The position numbers and the translations under genes were made by a program. Of a DNA stretch of 64,000 nt, positions 59,469-64,000 are shown in pieces; the stretch's first letter is position 1; each line of letters opens with the position of its first letter. The stretch is from positions 1,736,001 through 1,800,000 of the forward strand of contig JAPXFQ010002822.1 of the NCBI GenBank assembly GCA_028564705.1, in the 5' to 3' direction. The DNA comes from Apricaphanius iberus. Taxonomy: Eukaryota > Chordata > Actinopteri > Cyprinodontiformes > Aphaniidae. Below the pieces are notes generated by a model. It was not told the DNA's origin. It saw nothing but the letters and a program-made list of their open reading frames with translations, and searched no databases.

Positions 59469-60719
59469 ATTTTCAAACCTAAAACCTCTGAAATACCCTT
59501 TCATCAGCAGCCAAAAAAAATAAAACTAAATATCTACTAGGAATCTGCACAATCACACCTGCTGGATTATGCATTCAATCCCCCCCCCCCCCTTTCCAGG
59601 GACTCTTCCAGTCACTTCTAATTCTTAGTGAAGCTGATGGCAGTAAGCCAAATGGAGCCGATCGACCGATAAAAGCTCCATCCTCAGCCGTAAAGCAACG
59701 ACTAAAACACACTTAAACCATGAGCTGACAAAGAAAATGTGGTTTACTTCTCGGTTTTCAACCCTCAGGGTGCGGATACATTAGGACATTGATATACTAT
59801 TTTGGTGATTTAAAGAGCTTTAAGAGTTTAGCTTTTTTTGATGCATCAAGCATGTGGTTTATGCTGTACGAAATCTGCCAGCCATTTTCCAGCTCACATT
59901 ACTTAGTAATTAATAGTTTGTGGGACATTATTCATCCAGGGAGGATGCACTTAATGTCCTGAAGAAATCAATGAGTCTCTGTGAAGCATAAAGTAACTCC
60001 TGTATGTAGGAATTGTGTGGAAGCATGACAATAAAATACGACACCGTAATCAAGTCAAGTTTATTTAAAAATATTATTTTACATAATAGAATGTAGAAAG
60101 TTAATCCAGGGGAAACATCAAGTGCCTTGATTTGGCCTCAGAGTAATCAAAAAACTAACAAAAAAATACTAAAACTGAACATTTAAGCTTCTCTTTTTTT
60201 TCATTTTCAATGCTGTGATTCTCGGGGAAAACAAGAAACCTAAAGGCTATTGACAAATAGACCAGTGGTACCAAAATTGTCCAGCTTCTGATCCACGAAA
60301 AGAAAATAAAAAAAATATCCAGATGCCTGTGACCCCAACACATACAAGTATTTTCATAAAATGCTTCACAATCAACATCAGCAGCCAGTATATTTACCAT
60401 TATATGTAGCTCCTATTAATTCAGTCCTTTTTTTTTCATCTTTTACTTCATAAAATTCAGGTTCGTTTTTCATTGTCAGTATTCACATCATTTTCTAAAG
60501 AAGATCTCAAGACCCGACACTTACATGTTTGTGACCGTGAGTGAGCTCCTGAGCCACTCTTTGGTAATTACTGAAATAGCAGATTCACTTCCTAAGCTAA
60601 AGTTTATTCAGTTAACATGACCCCACTTTAACAGAAATCTTTCCTAATTTGACTGTTTTGTTTTTGTTTTTTTTTAAATGATGACCGACAAATATGAAAG
60701 CCATTGATGATTTTGACAC
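59469..60719. other. Intron 2 spacer with C14 tract
   Basis: A run of 14 C at 59580-59593. Otherwise AT-rich intronic sequence with nothing recognised. Confidence 0.5.
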
Positions 60720-61080
60720 ATATTTTAGTTTACGCCCCTGACCACTTGGGGCATACGCACAGACATTTTTATCTTTACATATTGAGTTTGGCAACTGATT
60801 CATTCTAAATAAAAGATTCTAATGAGAACATCTGAGCATCATCTCAGACCTTAATACCGTACCAAATGCATCTCGCTATCTGGAAGGTGACAGCACGTTG
60901 AAGAGTTATGGAGCCATGGAGAGCATCTTTACTGGCCTGGACAGCTTTATCACTGTTACAAGGGCTCATGCACGTTATTTTCTCCTGCTGAATTGATGAG
61001 AAAAGCGGTCTTATATAGACTCTTGATAATTTCTGATCACTTCAATTGGAGAAACGTTCCTTGTTTTTAAAAGTTTGGCT
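60720..61080 (+). repeat. Unclassified dispersed segment, copy B (partner at 21760-22140)
   Basis: Contains the same ordered blocks as the copy in intron 1, such as CCTGACCACTTGGGG, GCACAGACATTTTTATC, GAACATCTGAGCATCATCTC, CGTTGAAGAGTTA and ATTTCTGATCACTTCAATTG. The middle is longer than in copy A by several tens of bases. Same strand as copy A. Confidence 0.6.
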
Positions 61081-61629
61081 CTCTCCAATGTGGCAACAGA
61101 TCATTGATAAAAATGCAATGTTTTACTGCAAAAAAAAAAGGTTGAGCTTACTGAAAAAAAACAAGTCAACATATTTCAATAGCTTTTTTGAGTATTTTCA
61201 TCTTGACTCTACCATTCACTGTCGACTTGAAATTACTGAAAAAGCTAGTGAAATGTGTTGACTTGTTTTTTTAGTTAAACTCAGAGGTACAAATATGATT
61301 GCTGAAACATGTCATAAATTGTTTGGATTGAAGTGATTTTTTTTTCAGACTAAGAGTAAACAGAAAAAAGAAAAATATTTAGGATGACAATGGTACAAAA
61401 CAAAGAAATTCAATGTTATTTTTTTTTTTTTTTTTACAAACATGGGTACTGCTTTGTTTTCCATGTAATCTGTAATCCCCATTTATTTTTATTAAATGTC
61501 TGGGCTTCTCTAAGACAAAATATCTTCATCAAAAAATGATGAAGAACAACATAAGACAGACTTCTAATGCAGTGTTGTTAAAAAAAACTGATGTGCTTTT
61601 TTTTTTCTTTCTTTTTTGCATGAATGTAG
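61081..61629 (+). other. 3' end of intron 2 with branch/acceptor region
   Basis: Several A and T tracts, including a long T run near 61420-61434. An AAGTCAACA / TGTTGACTTG pair (61165 and 61256) forms a small inverted repeat around 61160-61266. The last 40 bases hold the pyrimidine tract and TGTAG acceptor of the exon at 61630. Confidence 0.6.
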
Positions 61630-61790
61630 GCTCGTTTATGGTAGTGAACGCATCAGGTCGTGCATCAGGACAAAAGGCCCATCTGTACATGCCTACCCTG
61701 AAGGAGAACGACACCCACTGCATCGACTTCCTGTACTCTCTCTCCAGTCGGGACGGAGCGAGCCCAGGCACTTTAAACGTCTACATCAAG
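61630..61790 (+). CDS. ptprt: ptprt exon 3: middle of the MAM domain
   Basis: The exon continues the MAM domain: [20 protein letters not shown], then [10 protein letters not shown], then [10 protein letters not shown]. The acceptor AG is at 61628-61629 behind a long T/C tract. The first two bases complete the Gly codon split from the exon at 24555. The donor is AAG followed by GTGTGT at 61791, giving a phase-0 end; a donor two bases later (GTGTAG) is possible but fits less well. Two N-glycosylation sequons are visible (NAS and NDT), and the cysteine of DTHC is a conserved MAM cysteine. After 61790 the frame turns into unrelated residues and stops, so the exon ends there. The remaining MAM exon was not found before 64000. 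Assignment to PTPRT rather than PTPRM rests on remembered family sequences, especially the [11 protein letters not shown] run. Confidence 0.87.
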
Positions 61791-62387
61791 GTGTGTAGCG
61801 GTCAAATGACGATGTGTGAAAGTGGATGGCAGAATGAGCGAGGAGGTAAATAAACAGATATCTGCTCTCCCCGGAGGGAGGATCTAATGAGCTGCTGCTG
61901 AATGAATTATGTTTTTATTTTGGCTTGGAGAAAATGACTTAACCTATCTGCACGACCAATCGTCTCTTTCTGTAAGAATTAAGAACTTTTTGATCTGTTT
62001 TACATGTTTCTCTAGTATACTGAAAAGCAAATCATCACAATTTCATAGGTTTCAGATTTAAAAAAAAATCAGATATGCATTTTTTTTCTTGTCTTTTTAG
62101 TGCTGTAGTTTCTTACGGTTTGCCATCTTTATTCTTCCTTCAGAATGTGTACCTTTCTTTGCTGAACTTTGTCTGTTTTCACTCCAATGTGTGTACAGAA
62201 GTTATCACACCTGCCTGCTGATAATAAGCAAGCAATGCACCGTTGGCAGCACAATTATTTATCATTAAATCTTCTGCACTGCAGCCAAACTTCTTAAGAT
62301 AAAGTTTTTGAGTTTTTTTATGCAAAGATGTAGCTTAAATTCTATTTTTTATTTGGCCAATAAAGATTTTTGTGAGGAGCTGACTTA
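61791..62387 (+). other. ptprt: Start of ptprt intron 3
   Basis: Begins with the GTGTGT donor. No exon-like sequence for the rest of the MAM domain occurs here or before the window end. The TA at 62386-62387 is the target site of the following Tc1 element. Confidence 0.6.
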
Positions 62388-63992
62388 CAGACGTGGACAA
62401 AATTGTTTGTACCCTTCATTAAATAAAAGAAAAACTCATAATGGTCACAGAAATAACTATAATCTGACAAAAGTAATAATAAATAAAAATTATATAAATG
62501 TTGACCAATGAAAGTCAGACATTGCTTTTAATCCATGCTTCAACTGAATTATTTAAAAAATAAATGCATGAAACAGGCCTGGACAAAATGGATGGTACCC
62601 CTAGAAAAGAATGAAAATAATGTGACCAAAGGGACATGTTAATCCAAGGTATGTCCACTGATCAGCATCCCAGGTGTCTACAATCCTGTAATCACTCAGT
62701 GGGCCTATATATAGGACTCCAGGTAGTCACTGTGTTGTTTGGTGACGTGGTGTGTACCACACTCAATATAAATCAGAGGAAGCAAAGGAAAGAGTTGTCT
62801 CAGGAGATGAGAAAGAAAATCATAGACAAGCATGTTAACTGTAAAGGCTATAAGACCATCTCCAAGCAGCTAGATGTTTCTGTGACTACAGCTGCACATG
62901 TCATTCAGTAATGTACGATCCATGGGACTGTAGCCAACCTCCCTGGACGTGGCTGCAGGTGGAAAATTGATGACCGATCAAAGAGACGGATAATCCAAAT
63001 GGTAACAAAAGAGCCTAGAAAGACTTCAAAATAGATCCAAGCTGAACTTTATGCTCAAGGAACATCAGTGTCAGATCGGAACATCCTTCAATGTTTGAGC
63101 CAAAGAGGGCTACATGGGAGACGAACAAGGAGAGGACAAATCATTAAAAAAACAGATTGGAGTATGCCAAACTACATGCTGACGAGCCACAAAGCTTCTG
63201 GGAGAATGTCCTGTGGACAGATGAGAAAAAAAATTTACTTTTTGCCAAGGCTCATCAGCTCTATGTTCACAGACGGAAAAATGAAGCATATCTAGAAAAG
63301 AACACGGTCCCTACTGTGAAACATGGGGGAGGCTCGGTTATGTTCTGGGGCTGATTTGCTGCATCTGACACAGGGTGTCTTGAATCTGTGCAGGGTACAA
63401 AGAAATCTCAAGACTATCAGGGGATTCTAGAGAGAAATGTGCTGGCCAGTGTCAGAAAGCATGGTCTCAGTCGCAGGTCACGGGTCTTACAACAGGAAAA
63501 TAACCCAAAACACACAGCTAAAAACACCCAAGAAGGGCTAAGAGGAAAACACTGGCCTTCTATGAGCCCTGATCTCAATCCTATTGAGCATCTTTGGAAG
63601 GAGCTGAAACGTGCTGTCTGGAAAAGGCGCCCTTCAAACCGGAAACAACTAGAACAGTTTGCTCATGAGGAGTGGGCCAAAATACCTGCTGAGAGGTGCA
63701 GAAGTCTCATTGACAGTTACAGGAATCATTTGATTGCAGTGATTGCCTCAAAAGGTTGTGCAACCAAATATTAAGTTGTGGGTACCATCATTTTTGTCCA
63801 GGCCTGTTTCATGCATTTATTTTTTAAATAATTCCGTTGAAGCATGGATGAAAAGCAATGTCTGACTTTCATTGGTCAACATTTATATAATTTTTATTTA
63901 TTATTACTTTTGTCAGATTAAAGTTATTTCTGTGACCATTATGAGTTTTTCTTTGATTTAATGAAGGGTACCAACAATTTTGTCCACGTCTG
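62388..63992 (+). mobile_element. Complete Tc1/mariner transposon with 213-bp inverted repeats
   Basis: Both ends start CAGACGTGGACAAAATTGTT when read inward, and TA flanks both sides (62386-62387 and 63993-63994). The inverted repeats run from 62388 to 62600 and from 63780 to 63992, 213 bp each. My hand alignment finds about seven differences. The inner parts carry a second copy of the end-like phrase CCTGGACAAAAT, as expected for IR/DR-type Tc1 elements with two transposase-binding sites per end. The total length is 1,605 bp. This is the only large mobile element in intron 3 within the window. Confidence 0.95.
62807..63774 (+). pseudogene. Tc1 transposase pseudogene of the 213-bp-TIR element
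   Basis: The reading begins near MRKKIIDKHVNCKGYKTISK (the true start may lie slightly upstream) and ends KGCATKY, TAA at 63772-63774. The first catalytic Asp is intact in LWTDEKK (63220-63222). The second is replaced by Glu in QQENNPKH (63496-63498). Glu is present in PDLNPIEHLWKEL. Lesions: stops at 62909-62911 (TAA), 63032-63034 (TAG) and 63352-63354 (TGA for Trp), one frameshift between about 63118 and 63157, and a short in-frame deletion between the second and third catalytic positions (29 residues apart instead of about 34). The product would be inactive. Confidence 0.9.
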
Positions 63993-64000
63993 TATATTTG

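Larger units (their letters stand above)
24681..61629 (+). other. ptprt: ptprt intron 2 (complete, 36.9 kb)
   Basis: The interval runs from the GTAGGC donor after the first MAM exon to the TGTAG acceptor before the second. The phases match (one codon base on the left, two on the right, giving GGC for glycine), so the two exons can be joined directly. The intron contains five of the six Tc1 loci at least in part, one PIF-Harbinger-like element, one RTE-like LINE, several SINEs and simple repeats. I saw no further exon-like segment with MAM homology inside it. Very long 5' introns are usual for type IIB receptor phosphatase genes. Confidence 0.8.

Noticed and set aside
61791..61853. Continuation of the exon at 61630 past the donor ([11 protein letters not shown])
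   Set aside because: Residues no longer resemble the MAM domain and a good GTGTGT donor precedes them; this is intron read-through.
1..64000. Endogenous retrovirus or other viral insertion
   Set aside because: No gag, pol-integrase, envelope or paired LTR signature was seen; the reverse-transcriptase pieces are of non-LTR (LINE) type.

Overview
The window is AT-rich vertebrate genomic DNA with almost no coding sequence. The repeat content points to a ray-finned (teleost) fish: several Tc1/mariner families, PIF-Harbinger-like MITEs, L2/Rex1-like and RTE-like LINE remnants, and tRNA-headed SINEs. Species was not determined.

Only two stretches look like host coding sequence. At 24555-24680 and 61630-61790 (+) are two consecutive exons encoding the N-terminal half of a MAM domain. 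Both have canonical AG/GT borders, polypyrimidine tracts and compatible phases. The joined peptide best matches, from memory, receptor-type tyrosine-protein phosphatase T (ptprt, type IIB RPTP) among the paralogues ptprm, ptprk, ptpru and ptprt. The window therefore lies inside one large gene on the + strand: the end of intron 1 (1-24554), exon 2, a 36.9-kb intron 2 (24681-61629), exon 3, and the start of intron 3 (61791-64000). Exon 1 (signal peptide) and the rest of the MAM, Ig, fibronectin III, transmembrane and phosphatase exons lie outside.

The introns hold mobile-element debris of different ages. Six Tc1/mariner loci are visible. Those at 49262-50835 and 62388-63992 keep both ends with TA duplications and almost full transposase genes carrying only a few lesions. 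Those at 16545-17800, 32893-33820 and 39738-40231 are decayed or truncated. The locus at 43943-45570 consists of two Tc1 pieces in opposite orientation with a possible short DNA element between them. Two elements with 3-bp TAA duplications (6326-6946 and 46118-47164) look like non-autonomous PIF-Harbinger transposons, and a third (12703-13630) has 20-bp terminal inverted repeats of unassigned type. Three copies of one LINE family (10555-11345, 18520-18965, 22165-23170) all lie on the minus strand. An RTE-like LINE 3' end lies at 58682-59468 (+). SINE-like repeats with pol III boxes occur at 8138-8440, 9362-9540, 36661-36890, 42203-42447 and 54690-54851, with fragments elsewhere. Microsatellites include (CAAT)13, long (TA)n and (GT)n.

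I found no bacterial-type operon, CRISPR array, rRNA, functional tRNA gene or endogenous virus, and no convincing new biological system. The most useful leads are the DD37E spacing of one Tc1 transposase, the 213-bp inverted repeats of another, the inverted Tc1 arrangement near 44 kb, a diverged pair of unclassified 300-bp segments (about 21.8 and 60.8 kb), and a cluster of TGACAGCT sites in intron 2.
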